This document shows, one piece after another, positions 17,558 through 27,171 of a DNA stretch of 64,000 nucleotides. The stretch covers positions 868,001 to 932,000 of the forward strand of contig NZ_OY787452.1 of NCBI RefSeq assembly GCF_963678795.1. Reading direction: 5' to 3'. Position 1 is the stretch's first letter. Each line of letters starts with the position of its first letter. The notes beneath the pieces are model-generated. The model saw only the letters and a list, made by a program, of their open reading frames with translations, did not search any database and was not told the DNA's origin. Position numbers and translations under genes: made by a program. This DNA is from an uncultured Methanoregula sp. GTDB taxonomy: Archaea; Halobacteriota; Methanomicrobia; Methanomicrobiales; Methanospirillaceae.

Positions 17558-18720
17558 GAGACGTAGCAATTATCGGTGTCGGCTGTACGAAATTCGGCGA
17601 GATGTGGGAGAGCTCGTTCCGCGATCTCTTCGTGGAGGCAGGGGCTCTCGCTCTCGAGGATGCCCAGCTCTCCGGCGAAAAAATCGACGCAATGTACGTC
17701 GGAAACATGAGCGCCGGTCGTTTCATCGAGCAGGAACATATCGGCGCCCTTATCGCGGACTACGCCGGTATGGCCACCCGCCACATCCCGTCGACACGCG
17801 TCGAGGCCGCCTGTGCCTCGGGGGGTCTTGCATTCCGGCAGGCCGTGATCGCAGTCGCGAGCGGTATGGAAGATATCGTTGTCGCAGCAGGTGTCGAAAA
17901 AATGACCGATGTCGAGCCCGGTGAGAGCACCGAGGCCCTGACCGGCGCAGCTGACCGCGAGTGGGAAGGATTTGTCGGGGCAACATTCCCCGGACTGTAT
18001 GCAATGATCGCAAAGGACTACATGCATAAGTATTCCATGACCCGCGAACAGCTGGCCCAGGTTGCCGTGAAGAACCACTATAACGGTGCACGCAACCCGA
18101 TCGCCCAGTTCCCGCAGGAGATCACGCTCGATACGGTCCTGAAATCAACGATGGTTGCCGAACCCCTGCGGCTCTTCGACTGCTCACCCATCACCGACGG
18201 GGCAGCAGCAGTCATCGTTGCACCGCTCGAACGTGCCCGGGAATTCACCGACACGCCGATCAAGGTCCTCGCAACCGCGCAGGCAAGCGACTCGATCGCC
18301 CTCCATGACCGCCGGGACATCTCGACACTGGACGCGACCGTTGCGGCGAGCCAGCGGGCATTCAGGATGGCCAGGCTTACGCACAAGGACATCGATATGG
18401 TGGAAGTCCACGACTGTTTCTCGATAGCTGAAATCTGTGCAATTGAAGACCTCGGGTTCTGCAAGAAAGGGTTGGCCGGGAAGTTCACCGCTGACGGCGA
18501 GACCGCACTTGGAGGAACGATTCCGGTCAATACCAGCGGGGGTCTCAAGGCCTGCGGCCACCCGGTCGGGGCAACCGGCATCAAGCAGGTGTACGAGATC
18601 GTGCAGCAGCTCCGTGGAGAGGCAGGCAGGCGGCAGGTTGACGGTGCAATGATCGGTATGACGCATAACGTGGGCGGTACCGGTGCAACGGTTGCAGTCC
18701 ACATTCTCGGGAGGGAATAA
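17554..18720 (+). CDS. Thiolase (acetyl-CoA acetyltransferase) of the mevalonate pathway
   Basis: 388 residues. It supplies acetoacetyl-CoA to the adjacent HMG-CoA synthase. The nucleophilic Cys is in [10 protein letters not shown] (about residue 87), [18 protein letters not shown] carries the family histidine, and CGHPVGATG is the C-terminal catalytic motif. It belongs to the SCP2-thiolase-like archaeal branch. The ATG overlaps the hmgS stop and the DUF35 gene follows after one base. Confidence 0.94.
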   Translation: MRDVAIIGVGCTKFGEMWESSFRDLFVEAGALALEDAQLSGEKIDAMYVGNMSAGRFIEQEHIGALIADYAGMATRHIPSTRVEAACASGGLAFRQAVIAVASGMEDIVVAAGVEKMTDVEPGESTEALTGAADREWEGFVGATFPGLYAMIAKDYMHKYSMTREQLAQVAVKNHYNGARNPIAQFPQEITLDTVLKSTMVAEPLRLFDCSPITDGAAAVIVAPLERAREFTDTPIKVLATAQASDSIALHDRRDISTLDATVAASQRAFRMARLTHKDIDMVEVHDCFSIAEICAIEDLGFCKKGLAGKFTADGETALGGTIPVNTSGGLKACGHPVGATGIKQVYEIVQQLRGEAGRRQVDGAMIGMTHNVGGTGATVAVHILGRE

Positions 18721-18721
18721 G

Positions 18722-19114
18722 ATGACCGTAGCACGATTCTGGAGAAAGATCCCCCAGCGTTATAACCTGATTGGAACAAAGTGCGAGACCTGCGGCCGAC
18801 ATTTTTTCCCCCCGCGGACATTCTGCCCTGATTGCCGCAGGGAAGGAAAGATCGTGGACCACAAATTCTCCGGCAAGGGAACGGTAGTCACGTACACGGT
18901 TATCCAGACTGCACCGGACCAGTTCACCTCCCCCGGGCCGTATGTCCTTGCCATCATCAAGCTCGATGAAGGCCCCCAGATGACCACCCAGATCGTCTGC
19001 AATCCCAGGGACGTGAAGATCGGCATGCGGGTGAAAAGCATCTTCCGCAGGATCGCCACCGACGGCGAGAGTGGCATCATCCACTACGGCACGAAGTTTG
19101 TGCCGGAAGAATAA
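18722..19114 (+). CDS. DUF35 OB-fold protein with zinc ribbon, scaffold of the thiolase-HMG-CoA synthase complex
   Basis: 130 residues. N-terminal helix (VARFWRKIPQRYNLIG), a rubredoxin-like zinc ribbon CETCGRHFFPPRTFCPDC at about 21-38, then an OB fold (GKGTVVTYTVIQTAPDQF, GMRVKSIFRRI). In Methanothermococcus the equivalent protein bridges thiolase and HMG-CoA synthase and forms a shared CoA-binding cavity. Position as the last gene of the trio fits the same role. Confidence 0.92.
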   Translation: MTVARFWRKIPQRYNLIGTKCETCGRHFFPPRTFCPDCRREGKIVDHKFSGKGTVVTYTVIQTAPDQFTSPGPYVLAIIKLDEGPQMTTQIVCNPRDVKIGMRVKSIFRRIATDGESGIIHYGTKFVPEE

Positions 19115-19135
19115 TTTTTTAGATCTTTTTTTTCT
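19113..19135 (+). terminator. Oligo-T terminator of the mevalonate operon
   Basis: Two T tracts (five and eight) directly follow the DUF35 stop. Confidence 0.45.
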
Positions 19136-19197
19136 TACAAATTCAGGGCCGGGTGGGACAGTCACGCTTATGACCCGTTTCCGGAGTATGCAGGCAG

Positions 19198-19219
19198 GCT
19201 GACGGTTTTAACCGTCAGC
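19198..19219. repeat. 22-base inverted repeat over the stop codon of the SpoIIE gene
   Basis: GCTGACGGTT and AACCGTCAGC are separated by two T. It covers the last codons of the minus-strand gene and would fold into a strong hairpin at the mRNA end, so a terminator or 3' stability element is likely. Confidence 0.45.
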
Positions 19220-20594
19220 GTACCTTCACGACCATGAGGGTGATATCATCGAACTGAGGCTCTGTTCCGCTGAAGGAAGTGACCGCACGAATGATCTCAT
19301 CCACGATCTCCTGAGCTGATGAATTCCCGGTTTTCCTGACGATTTCAACGAGGCGGGAAACATCGAACATCTCTTCCCGGTCGTTTACTGCCTCCGTTAT
19401 TCCATCGGTATACAGTACAATAACATCCCCTTTGGAGAGCGGGATCTCCTTTTGTTCATACCGGGCATCCTCAAGAGCTCCGACAGCTATACCGGTGAGC
19501 TCCAGTTCCTCCATATTACCGCTCTTCTGCCGCAGTACAATGGGAGGATTGTGGCCGGCATTCACGTAGGTGAGCGTCCGGGTATTGTTGTCAATAATCC
19601 CGTAAAACAGGGTGACGAACATGCCGGTTTTGGAGTTTTCTGCGATGATAGGATTTGCAAAGGAGATTACCTCTGACGGTTTTTTGAACCACATTGCCGT
19701 CACCCTGACAACAATCCGTGACAGGGCCATGAAAAGTGCAGCCGGAACACCTTTGCCGGATACATCGGCAATCATGATGCCGGTCCGGGTTTTGTCCATG
19801 GGAATCACTTCCAGCGGCAGGATATCAAAAAAGTCCCCGCCTACCTCCTTTGCCATGATACTTTTTGCAGCTATATCAAACCCGGTAGTCTCCGGAATCG
19901 ATTCGGGAAGGAAATTCCGCTGGATCTCTGCAGCAATCTGGAGCTCGGCATTCTTCCGTGCCATCTCGGATTCCAGTTTCTCTTTTTCGGCCTTAATCTT
20001 CCGCTCATCAAGGAGATTGTGGATAATTTTCGAGAAGATAAAAACGGCCACGGACACGATGATGATCATCGGGAGGGCAACAAAGAGGGCAACGTTGACT
20101 ACCTGTTCTGCGGGTGTCGCCATGGCGATCTGCATGATAGAGAGGAGGACCTCAATGAGGAGGGTATAGAGAACCGCGTGGGAGGTGGTGATGAACTCCT
20201 TTTTATTGGCAAGGTAGATTATGCCACCAAGGACACCGGCAAGGATGGTCGCAAGGGTTGCAGCATACATGTACGGCCCCCCCTGGGTAAACCGGAAGGC
20301 GCCCCCGATCAGGCCGGCCCCGAGACCAACATACGGCCCACAGACCATGCCTGCAATGATCGGGCCGAGATCGTGGACATTCAGGACAGCCCCATACAGG
20401 CCGATCTTGCTGATCGACCCGTATACGGAGATCAGGCCGAAAAAAATGACCAGAATGATTTTCGTGCTGAATGTGGCCCGGTGCTCGAACACTTCGGTGA
20501 AATAACGGCTTCGGGTGAACAGGTAGGCGAAGACCATTATAACACATATCATCTGAAAGAGCGTGAGGAGACTTTCAAAAATGCCCGTATCCAT
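19215..20594 (-). CDS. Membrane SpoIIE/PP2C-type serine phosphatase with LytS-like 5TM sensor
   Basis: 459 residues from the ATG at 20594; the longer frame upstream is non-conserved. Residues 5-200 contain about six helices of the 5TM-LYT type (GPIIAGMVCGPYVGLGAGLIGGAFR). A coiled coil (LLDERKIKAEKEKLESEMAR, 207-235) leads to a SpoIIE phosphatase domain: QRNFLPE, EVGGDFFDI, ADVSGKGVPAALFMAL, NAGHNPP, LYTDGITEA and QFDDITLMVV are the metal-binding motifs. It would dephosphorylate a partner protein, typically a STAS protein; one is encoded alone at 55029. Confidence 0.88.
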   Translation of the reverse strand: MDTGIFESLLTLFQMICVIMVFAYLFTRSRYFTEVFEHRATFSTKIILVIFFGLISVYGSISKIGLYGAVLNVHDLGPIIAGMVCGPYVGLGAGLIGGAFRFTQGGPYMYAATLATILAGVLGGIIYLANKKEFITTSHAVLYTLLIEVLLSIMQIAMATPAEQVVNVALFVALPMIIIVSVAVFIFSKIIHNLLDERKIKAEKEKLESEMARKNAELQIAAEIQRNFLPESIPETTGFDIAAKSIMAKEVGGDFFDILPLEVIPMDKTRTGIMIADVSGKGVPAALFMALSRIVVRVTAMWFKKPSEVISFANPIIAENSKTGMFVTLFYGIIDNNTRTLTYVNAGHNPPIVLRQKSGNMEELELTGIAVGALEDARYEQKEIPLSKGDVIVLYTDGITEAVNDREEMFDVSRLVEIVRKTGNSSAQEIVDEIIRAVTSFSGTEPQFDDITLMVVKVR

Positions 20595-20712
20595 ACACAA
20601 CCTGTTTGGAGGTTCATGGAAAAAAAGTGCCCGATCTGAACGCCGGTGCTCAGGATATACTTCAGGGCAGGGAGGTATAATCGGGGCTGATTTCCCGCCG
20701 TGTTGTGCCGGT

Positions 20713-21648
20713 TCAGCCCTGGCGGGCAGCAACAGATTCCCTGAACCGTATCAGGTCCGACATACAGGCATTGCATGGCGTAGGAATCCCCAGCCGCTCT
20801 CCGGCAGCGACCACGGCACCGTTCATATAATCGATCTCGGTCTTGCGACCGTGCAATATGTCCTGCAACATGGAAGAACTGTGCCCGGCCATCACCGGGA
20901 TCAGGGCTCCATACAGGTACCCGAGATATACATCCGGATCCCCCCACGGGAGAGAGATGCCCTCGGCACGGACAACCGCAAAAATCTCCCGTACCATCTG
21001 ATCGATGATGTGCCAGCTGTCCGGTTCCCTCAGTTTTCCGTACGTGACACCTGTGATAGCGCTGAGCGGGTTCAGTGAACAGTTGATCAGGTTTTTTGAC
21101 CAGAGTTTTCCCCTGATATGATCCGTAGTCTCGGTAGGAACTCCTGCCCGGGTCAGGATTGAGGCAAGGTTCTGTGGCCCGTCGTCAAGCCCTTCCGGGA
21201 ACCTGCCAAGCTGCATGGGCCCTGCATTCGCCGTAACACGGATTTCCCGGGCCCCTTCCCGTACAAACCCGGACATAACAACGCCCCCGATGACGCGATC
21301 AGAAAACCGTGAGATCGTCTCCTCGTTGCCGATCCCGTTCTGGAAACTCACGGTTTCATGATCCCCAATCAGGTCCTGGTATTGCCGGCAGATCGCTTCG
21401 GTATCCTGCGATTTTGAGGTGATCAGGATATAATCAAAATCTGATTCTTTGCTCACTTCGCTGACACACCGGAACCTGCAGGTTTCCTCCCCCCATGCAC
21501 CGCTGAGCACAAGCCCGTCCCTGGAAATTATGCGGGCATGGGGTTCCCGCGTTACCGCCACAACATCCGCTGCCCGTGACAGTCTGGCGGCCAGCGGTAG
21601 CCCTACAGCCCCGGCGCCAAGAACCAGTATTCTCGCCGAGTGATTCAT
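20713..21648 (-). CDS. panE: Ketopantoate reductase family (ApbA/PanE)
   Basis: 311 residues. The Rossmann motif LGAGAVGLPLAARL is at residues 10-23, ITSKSQDTEA is the cofactor-contact segment, FQNGIGNEE follows, and KLWSKNLINCSLNPLSAITG carries the catalytic lysine region; the C-terminal helical domain (GRKTEIDYMNGAVV) is complete. It reduces 2-dehydropantoate to pantoate for CoA synthesis. CCTATAAGG lies just upstream on the minus strand, so the mRNA is probably leaderless. Confidence 0.87.
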   Translation of the reverse strand: MNHSARILVLGAGAVGLPLAARLSRAADVVAVTREPHARIISRDGLVLSGAWGEETCRFRCVSEVSKESDFDYILITSKSQDTEAICRQYQDLIGDHETVSFQNGIGNEETISRFSDRVIGGVVMSGFVREGAREIRVTANAGPMQLGRFPEGLDDGPQNLASILTRAGVPTETTDHIRGKLWSKNLINCSLNPLSAITGVTYGKLREPDSWHIIDQMVREIFAVVRAEGISLPWGDPDVYLGYLYGALIPVMAGHSSSMLQDILHGRKTEIDYMNGAVVAAGERLGIPTPCNACMSDLIRFRESVAARQG

Positions 21649-21763
21649 AGTGTGAAATATCGGGCCTTATAGGTAATCAACCTTCATGGAAAGGAAGGCT
21701 GCCTTCTGCAGGAGGGCACGACGCACGATGGAGCCGGAGGGCCGGTGCGGGTTTGGCTGCTTT

Positions 21764-22693
21764 TTAGTCTGCGACGATATCATACACGGCGTGCCACTGC
21801 CCCGGAGAGTAGGACCTTACTTCCCTCTCGGCGATCACGGTCCCGCCAAGCTCCCGGATCCTGGCGGTATGCTCGCCTTTTGCGGACACGAGTGAGTAGA
21901 AATGAATTATCCCTCCGGGCCGGCAGAGGCAGAACGCCTCCGGTAAAAATTCTGTTCCGGCCAGCGGGAGATTCATCACGATCCGGTCAAATTTCCAGGG
22001 AAGGAGATCCACAAGCCGCCGGGCATCCGCGAGCATCGGGAGTACATTCTTTATCCGGTTCTGCAGGATATTTTCAAGCATCAGCTCGATGGCCCTCGGG
22101 TTCAGATCCGAGGCTACAACGAGGGATGCCCTTGCCGCAAGGGTAATCGCAAAAGGTCCGACACCGGCAAACATGTCAAGCACGTTCTCTCCTTCCTGAA
22201 CCTGTGCGAGGAGACATTGCCGCTCGGTAGAGAGCCGGGCGGAGAAGTAAGCCCCGGCAAGGTCAACGACAAATTTATGGCCGTGCTCGGTCACGGTCGT
22301 CCGCGTTGTCAGATCGCCCGCAAGTACCCGGAACTGCCGGGTACGGTACTCGCCGCTCACTTCACCTTCTGCGAACACTACCGTATGGAGCGACGGGCGG
22401 GAGATGAGGATCTTCTGTGCTCCGTCAGGGTCATCGTCCTGCATGATCGCAATCCCGCCGACAAGCTCGTGCCGGGGAAGGGGTTCCCGGCCCGGATGTG
22501 CCTCGAACCCGAACTGCCCGGCGCCATCCCGCGGGCCGGTGAGCGGCAGGATGAGGGTATCCCCGTCGCGCAGGACCCGCAGCGAGGCATCGAGCGCGCC
22601 CTCACGTATCAGCGCCTGGCGCATCTCCTCGCCCTGCCGTGCCGGCACCCGTATCCCCCATTGCCAGACCGTCATCCTGACCACGTGTATCAT
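21764..22693 (-). CDS. Trm5/TYW2-family tRNA methyltransferase
   Basis: 309 residues, or 303 from the second ATG at 22675. The Rossmann motif DMFAGVGPFAITLAA lies at about 172-186, VASDLNPRAIELMLENI binds SAM, and MNLPLAGTEFLPEA carries the NLP motif of Trm5, the m1G37 methyltransferase. The YFSARLSTER stretch before the catalytic domain is also diagnostic. Archaea have several paralogues (Trm5a/b/c and the Taw2 aminocarboxypropyltransferase); which one this is cannot be decided by eye. Confidence 0.8.
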   Translation of the reverse strand: MIHVVRMTVWQWGIRVPARQGEEMRQALIREGALDASLRVLRDGDTLILPLTGPRDGAGQFGFEAHPGREPLPRHELVGGIAIMQDDDPDGAQKILISRPSLHTVVFAEGEVSGEYRTRQFRVLAGDLTTRTTVTEHGHKFVVDLAGAYFSARLSTERQCLLAQVQEGENVLDMFAGVGPFAITLAARASLVVASDLNPRAIELMLENILQNRIKNVLPMLADARRLVDLLPWKFDRIVMNLPLAGTEFLPEAFCLCRPGGIIHFYSLVSAKGEHTARIRELGGTVIAEREVRSYSPGQWHAVYDIVAD

Positions 22694-22719
22694 AACAGTA
22701 TACGTCCTAACAGTTATTC

Positions 22720-23997
22720 ATGGCTGATGATGCTGGGCGCCGCAACAATGATGCAAACGGTGCAAAGTCAGGTCACGATAACGAGAGGGAGACTATCATT
22801 CGCTCACGGCTCAGGGACAGATCGATCAAACTGTACGAACTGGAGAAGGAACTCTCACCCCTGGATGCAATTCGGGTCAGGCGCGAGTTCATCGAGGAAG
22901 AAACCGGAACAAAACTGGAGAATATCGGGATTTTTTCCATCGACATCGAGCGCGTGGTCAGGCGTAACTGCGAGAACATGATAGGGACCGTTCAGGTCCC
23001 GGTCGGGGTTGCCGGACCGGTCCTCGTCAACGGGGGATATGCGCAGGGATTGCACTACCTCCCGCTCGCGACAACCGAAGGGGCACTCATTGCCTCGGTT
23101 AACCGCGGGTGCAGCGCGATCACGGAAGCAGGCGGGGCGGAAGTCCGGATCCTGCACGACGGCATGACCCGGGCACCGGTCTTTGCTGCAGACAGCGTGG
23201 GCCATGCTGCGCAGGTCTGCGACTGGGTCACCGTGCACCGCGACGAGCTCCGGGTTGCAGCCGAGAGCACCACCTCCCACGGGAAACTGACGGATATCGT
23301 CACGTTCGTTGCCGGAACAAGCGTCTATGTCCGGCTCGAATTCGACACCAAGGACGCCATGGGAATGAACATGGTCACCATCGCGAGCGCGAAAATCGCC
23401 GATCTTATCGCACAGGGAACGGGAGTCCGCCTCATCGCCCTCTCCGGGAACATGTGCGCCGATAAGAAGCCGGCGGCAATCAACAGTATCATGGGCCGTG
23501 GCCGGAGCGTCGTCGCGGGGATTGCCATCCCAAACGAGCTGATAAGCTCGATCTTCAAGACCGATGCAAAGACGCTTGCCGAAGTGAATTACCGGAAGAA
23601 TCTTGTCGGTTCCGCGAGGGCGGGGGCCATGGGCTTCAATGCTCATGCGGCAAACGTTGTTGCTGCAATGTTCATTGCCTGCGGACAGGACGCAGCCCAC
23701 GCAATCGATGGCAGTACCTGCATAACCACGGTCGACCTCACCGAGACCGGGGTATATGTGGCAGTCACCCTGCCATCCCTCCCGGTGGGGACCGTAGGCG
23801 GAGGTACAGGTATAGACACGCAACAGGAATGCCTGAAACTCCTCGGCGTAGCCGGCGGGGGAACGCCTCCCGGTACAAATGCGAAGAAACTTGGCGAGAT
23901 CATCGGTGTCGGGGTCCTTGCCGGCGAACTTTCCCTCCTCGGCGCCCTTGCCGCCCAGCACCTTGCCCGGGCCCACCAGCAGCTGGGCCGGGGATAA
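22720..23997 (+). CDS. hmgA: HMG-CoA reductase (class I)
   Basis: 425 residues. It reduces HMG-CoA to mevalonate with NADPH. Motifs in order: ENMIGTVQVPVGVAGP, ATTEGALIASVNRG with the catalytic Glu, DAMGMNMV with the NADPH-loop Asp, DKKPAAIN with the catalytic Lys, GTVGGGTG, and a C-terminal HLARAHQQLGRG with the catalytic His. A poorly conserved 25-residue N-terminal extension is rich in Asn and Asp, so a later start is possible. The gene is divergent from the Trm5-like gene with only 26 bases between the starts. Confidence 0.95.
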   Translation: MADDAGRRNNDANGAKSGHDNERETIIRSRLRDRSIKLYELEKELSPLDAIRVRREFIEEETGTKLENIGIFSIDIERVVRRNCENMIGTVQVPVGVAGPVLVNGGYAQGLHYLPLATTEGALIASVNRGCSAITEAGGAEVRILHDGMTRAPVFAADSVGHAAQVCDWVTVHRDELRVAAESTTSHGKLTDIVTFVAGTSVYVRLEFDTKDAMGMNMVTIASAKIADLIAQGTGVRLIALSGNMCADKKPAAINSIMGRGRSVVAGIAIPNELISSIFKTDAKTLAEVNYRKNLVGSARAGAMGFNAHAANVVAAMFIACGQDAAHAIDGSTCITTVDLTETGVYVAVTLPSLPVGTVGGGTGIDTQQECLKLLGVAGGGTPPGTNAKKLGEIIGVGVLAGELSLLGALAAQHLARAHQQLGRG

Positions 23998-24194
23998 TCT
24001 CCATCCCACAATTCCCATCCTGATACTTTTACAAAAAGTGAGGGGGGCTGCGAGAACCCTTCTTCATTTTATAGTATTCGCAGGTTCCCGTATCAGTAAA
24101 AATTAGTTTTTATCCGGGTCCACATCGATAGAGACAGCGCCCGTATTCCCGCCCGTTATTAAAAAAAATGCCGGGCACCGGGCCGTATGCAGGT

Positions 24195-24740
24195 CTAGAA
24201 CCGGAACCATTTCATCATAACGAGCGCATCTTCCCCGTTGGCATAGTAATTCTCGATGCCGAAGACGTTGCGGTACCCCATCCGCTGGTAAAACCGCTGC
24301 GCGGCAGTGTTCGAGACACGGACCTCGAGCTGGACTCCGGTTGCCATCTCCAATGCGAACTGGTGCTCGAGCCTGCGGACAAGGAGTCTTCCTATCCCTT
24401 TGCTGCGATAGCGCGGGATGACACCGATATTGCAGAGGTGGCCATAGATATTTTCCCCGGTATCTTCGATGCCGCCGATAACAAAGCCGGTCACTACCCC
24501 GTCGGCAACGGCAACAAAGTACGTTGTCGGATAATAGGAAAGCGCTTCGAGAAATGCCGATTGTTCCCACGGGTCTACAAACGACTCCTTCTCGATGGAA
24601 ACAATTGCGGCGATGTCCGCGGGGACCGCCCGCCGGATCAGCGGCAGGGGATACGGGGCCAGATCGTGGGAACGGATCACGGGAATGTCACCTGCGCTCT
24701 CTCTTGTGTAGTAGTCATGAGCAGCGGATAAACATAGCAT
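24195..24740 (-). CDS. rimI: RimI-like N-acetyltransferase (GNAT)
   Basis: 181 residues with one GNAT domain from about residue 33: IRRAVPADIAAIVSIEKESF, the acetyl-CoA loop VIPRYRSKGIGRLLVRRL (Q/R-x-x-G-x-G/A as RSKGIG), and EVRVSNTAAQRFYQRMGY near the C-terminus. The RimI family acetylates protein N-termini; archaeal homologues act like the Naa10 catalytic subunit on many proteins. The first 30 residues are weakly conserved, and a start downstream is possible. Confidence 0.85.
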   Translation of the reverse strand: MLCLSAAHDYYTRESAGDIPVIRSHDLAPYPLPLIRRAVPADIAAIVSIEKESFVDPWEQSAFLEALSYYPTTYFVAVADGVVTGFVIGGIEDTGENIYGHLCNIGVIPRYRSKGIGRLLVRRLEHQFALEMATGVQLEVRVSNTAAQRFYQRMGYRNVFGIENYYANGEDALVMMKWFRF

Positions 24741-24841
24741 TTGCTCTTGGGGGGGGTCATCGTGATGTGCGGAAAATTATATGGATGTACGCCCAACTAT
24801 AGACCGCAGTTTATGTTCCCCACAGCGGGGTCGGGTGTGAA

Positions 24842-26107
24842 ATGGTCAGGATCTATCGTTTTTGTGGGGTGCGCCCGGAACGTTCGGTTGCCCCGGCCAT
24901 CGCGGCAGTACCGTACGACGTCGTGACGGCGGATGAGGCGCGGGCGATCATCAGGAAAAGTCCCAGGAGTTTCCTGCGGATCAGCCGCCCCGACGCGGAG
25001 ATGCCGGAGATTCCTGCCGATGATCCCCGCATATACGAGCGGGCACGCGAAAATTTCAACGCTCTCCTGTCCGGGGGGGAGATGCAGGGGGATCCCGCTC
25101 CTGCCATGTATCTCTACCGGGTCCGGCAGGACGGGAATGAATTCCTCGGGCTCTGCTGCTGTCTGGATGTCGACGATTACCGCACAACGAAAATCCGCCG
25201 GCACGAACAGACACGGTACGACAAGGAAGAGGATCGTACACGTCATATCGGGGTAACAAAAACCCACAACGGTCCTGTCGTGCTCCTGTACCAGGACACA
25301 GACGATATCTTCAGATTCATCAAATCGCTGGTCACGGCAACAACTGTACCGGATGCCGAAGTGAAAGCTGACGGTGGAGGAGTCCACCAGATCTTCAGGA
25401 TCACGGACCCCGCGGCCCTTGCCAGGCTTGAAGAGCTCTTCGCAGCCGTGCCGTCGCTGTATATTGCAGACGGCCATCACCGGGCAAAAGCTGCCGTGAA
25501 CGTGGCCGACCGCCGGATCGCCCAGGGCCTGTCGGCGGAAGGGGAAGTGGCGAGATTCATGGGCGTGATGTTTGCCCACAACCGAGTGAAGATACACGGG
25601 TACAGCCGTCTCCTGACCGACCTTGGCACCTATACGCACGAGACGTTCCTGGACGAGCTCGGGAAATATTTTGAAGTCAGACCCTATGGCCGGGTAAACG
25701 GGAAAGAATTCAATATCCCGCCCAGGATCAAATCGCCTGATAAATACCATATCGTCCACATGTACCTGGCGGGCCAGTGGTACGAATGCACGCGACCGCT
25801 GGAGAAGGGGGCAGCACCCCTGGACTCGCTCGACGTTGCGGTGCTCCAGAGGTACGTGCTCGAAGGTATGCTCGGGATCACCGATCCCCGGGGAGATGCA
25901 CGGCTCCAGTACCTTGGCGGCGCCCGGCCGGTTGCCGATCTCGAAAAACTGGTGGATGCGGGCACCTACCGGCTCGCGTTTGCCATGCAACCGGTCCGGG
26001 TCGGGACCGTCCTCTCGATCGCCGATGCCGGGGGAGTCATGCCGCCCAAGTCCACGTGGTTTGAGCCCAAGCTGCTGAGCGGTCTTGTGGTCCACACGTT
26101 TGAGTGA
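24842..26107 (+). CDS. DUF1015 family protein
   Basis: 421 residues covering a whole DUF1015 domain: AVPYDVVTADEARAI (residues 22-36), PRSFLRISRPDAEMP, the VDDYRTTKIRRHEQTR segment, RTRHIGVTKTHNGPVVLLYQ, and ADGHHRAKAA near 216. The HHR motif and acidic residues suggest an enzyme, but I know of no established reaction. Bacterial members often sit beside serine-biosynthesis genes; here it precedes hisG by 50 bases, probably in one transcript. Confidence 0.85.
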   Translation: MVRIYRFCGVRPERSVAPAIAAVPYDVVTADEARAIIRKSPRSFLRISRPDAEMPEIPADDPRIYERARENFNALLSGGEMQGDPAPAMYLYRVRQDGNEFLGLCCCLDVDDYRTTKIRRHEQTRYDKEEDRTRHIGVTKTHNGPVVLLYQDTDDIFRFIKSLVTATTVPDAEVKADGGGVHQIFRITDPAALARLEELFAAVPSLYIADGHHRAKAAVNVADRRIAQGLSAEGEVARFMGVMFAHNRVKIHGYSRLLTDLGTYTHETFLDELGKYFEVRPYGRVNGKEFNIPPRIKSPDKYHIVHMYLAGQWYECTRPLEKGAAPLDSLDVAVLQRYVLEGMLGITDPRGDARLQYLGGARPVADLEKLVDAGTYRLAFAMQPVRVGTVLSIADAGGVMPPKSTWFEPKLLSGLVVHTFE

Positions 26108-26156
26108 CCGGCCCGACCTTTACCTTTATTGTTTTTTACTGCGGATACTGTAGGGT

Positions 26157-27029
26157 ATGATTACCCTTGCTCTCCCAAAAGGAAGTCTCGAAGCCCAGAC
26201 ACTCCAGCTCTTCAAGGAAGCTGACCTCGAAGTCAGGCGCACTGACCGGGACTATAATCCCTGCATCAATGATTCCCGCATCGGCAAAGTGAAGATCCTC
26301 CGCCCGCAGGAGATCCCGACCTACGTGGATAAAGGATACTTCGATTTGGGTATCTCGGGTCTTGACTGGGTCCACGAGACCGGTTCCGATGTTGTCGAAG
26401 TGGCCAACCTCTCGTACAGCAAGACCGGGGAGGGGAACGTGAAGATCGTCATCGCCGTCCACCGCGACGAGCCGATCGAGAACGTCAGCCAGATCCGGAG
26501 GGATAGCCGGGTGACAACCGAGTATCCCGAACTGACCCGGAAGTTCTTCGAGAAACTCAATATTCCTGTCCAGCTCTTCCACTCGTTCGGAGCTTCCGAG
26601 GCAAAAGTACCTGACCTCATGGATGTTGTCGTAGATCTGACCGAGACCGGCACAACATTGCGCAAGAACGGCCTCAAGATCATCGGCCAGATCATGGAAT
26701 CCCACACGGTTATCATTGCCAATAAGAAGAGCTGGGCAGATCCCGAGAAGCGCCGCCAGATCGAGGAGATCAGGACCCTGCTCTTCGGGGTCATCGATGC
26801 CCGGCACAAGGTGCTCCTGACCATGAACGTTCCGTCTGCTTCGATGGAACGGATCGTTGCTGCGCTCCCGGCCATGAAGAAACCGACGGTCAGCCAGCTT
26901 CACGGGATTGACTATTACAGCATCCAGACCGTTGTGCCGAAAAACGCCGTCAACGAACTGATCCCGAAGCTCAAACGCTGCGGTGCGGAAGATATCTTGG
27001 AGATACCCATCTCCAAGATCGTGCCGTGA
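26157..27029 (+). CDS. hisG: ATP phosphoribosyltransferase, long (hexameric, regulated) form
   Basis: 290 residues. It joins ATP and PRPP in the first step of histidine synthesis. The start MITLALPKGSL and DLGISGLDWV are typical; VVDLTETGTTLRKNGLKII at about 158-176 is the PRPP-binding loop. Residues from about 215 form the ACT-like C-terminal domain of the HisG-long type that binds histidine for feedback, so no HisZ is needed. No other his gene is in the window. Confidence 0.95.
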   Translation: MITLALPKGSLEAQTLQLFKEADLEVRRTDRDYNPCINDSRIGKVKILRPQEIPTYVDKGYFDLGISGLDWVHETGSDVVEVANLSYSKTGEGNVKIVIAVHRDEPIENVSQIRRDSRVTTEYPELTRKFFEKLNIPVQLFHSFGASEAKVPDLMDVVVDLTETGTTLRKNGLKIIGQIMESHTVIIANKKSWADPEKRRQIEEIRTLLFGVIDARHKVLLTMNVPSASMERIVAALPAMKKPTVSQLHGIDYYSIQTVVPKNAVNELIPKLKRCGAEDILEIPISKIVP

Positions 27030-27171
27030 GCGCTGACTGAGTGAAAATTCCCCCCTTTTTGCACCTGACAGCATTTTTTGTCAGTCCCGCACGTACCGGT
27101 GAAGCCCGGAGGTATATACAAATCCCGGAATCCGGGATAGTTTCTGAAGCAGGCCGGGTACGGTGAAAAGA

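Noticed and set aside
22855..24018. 387-codon minus-strand ORF opposite hmgA
   Set aside because: Antisense to HMG-CoA reductase, which carries all catalytic motifs; no motif in the reverse reading.
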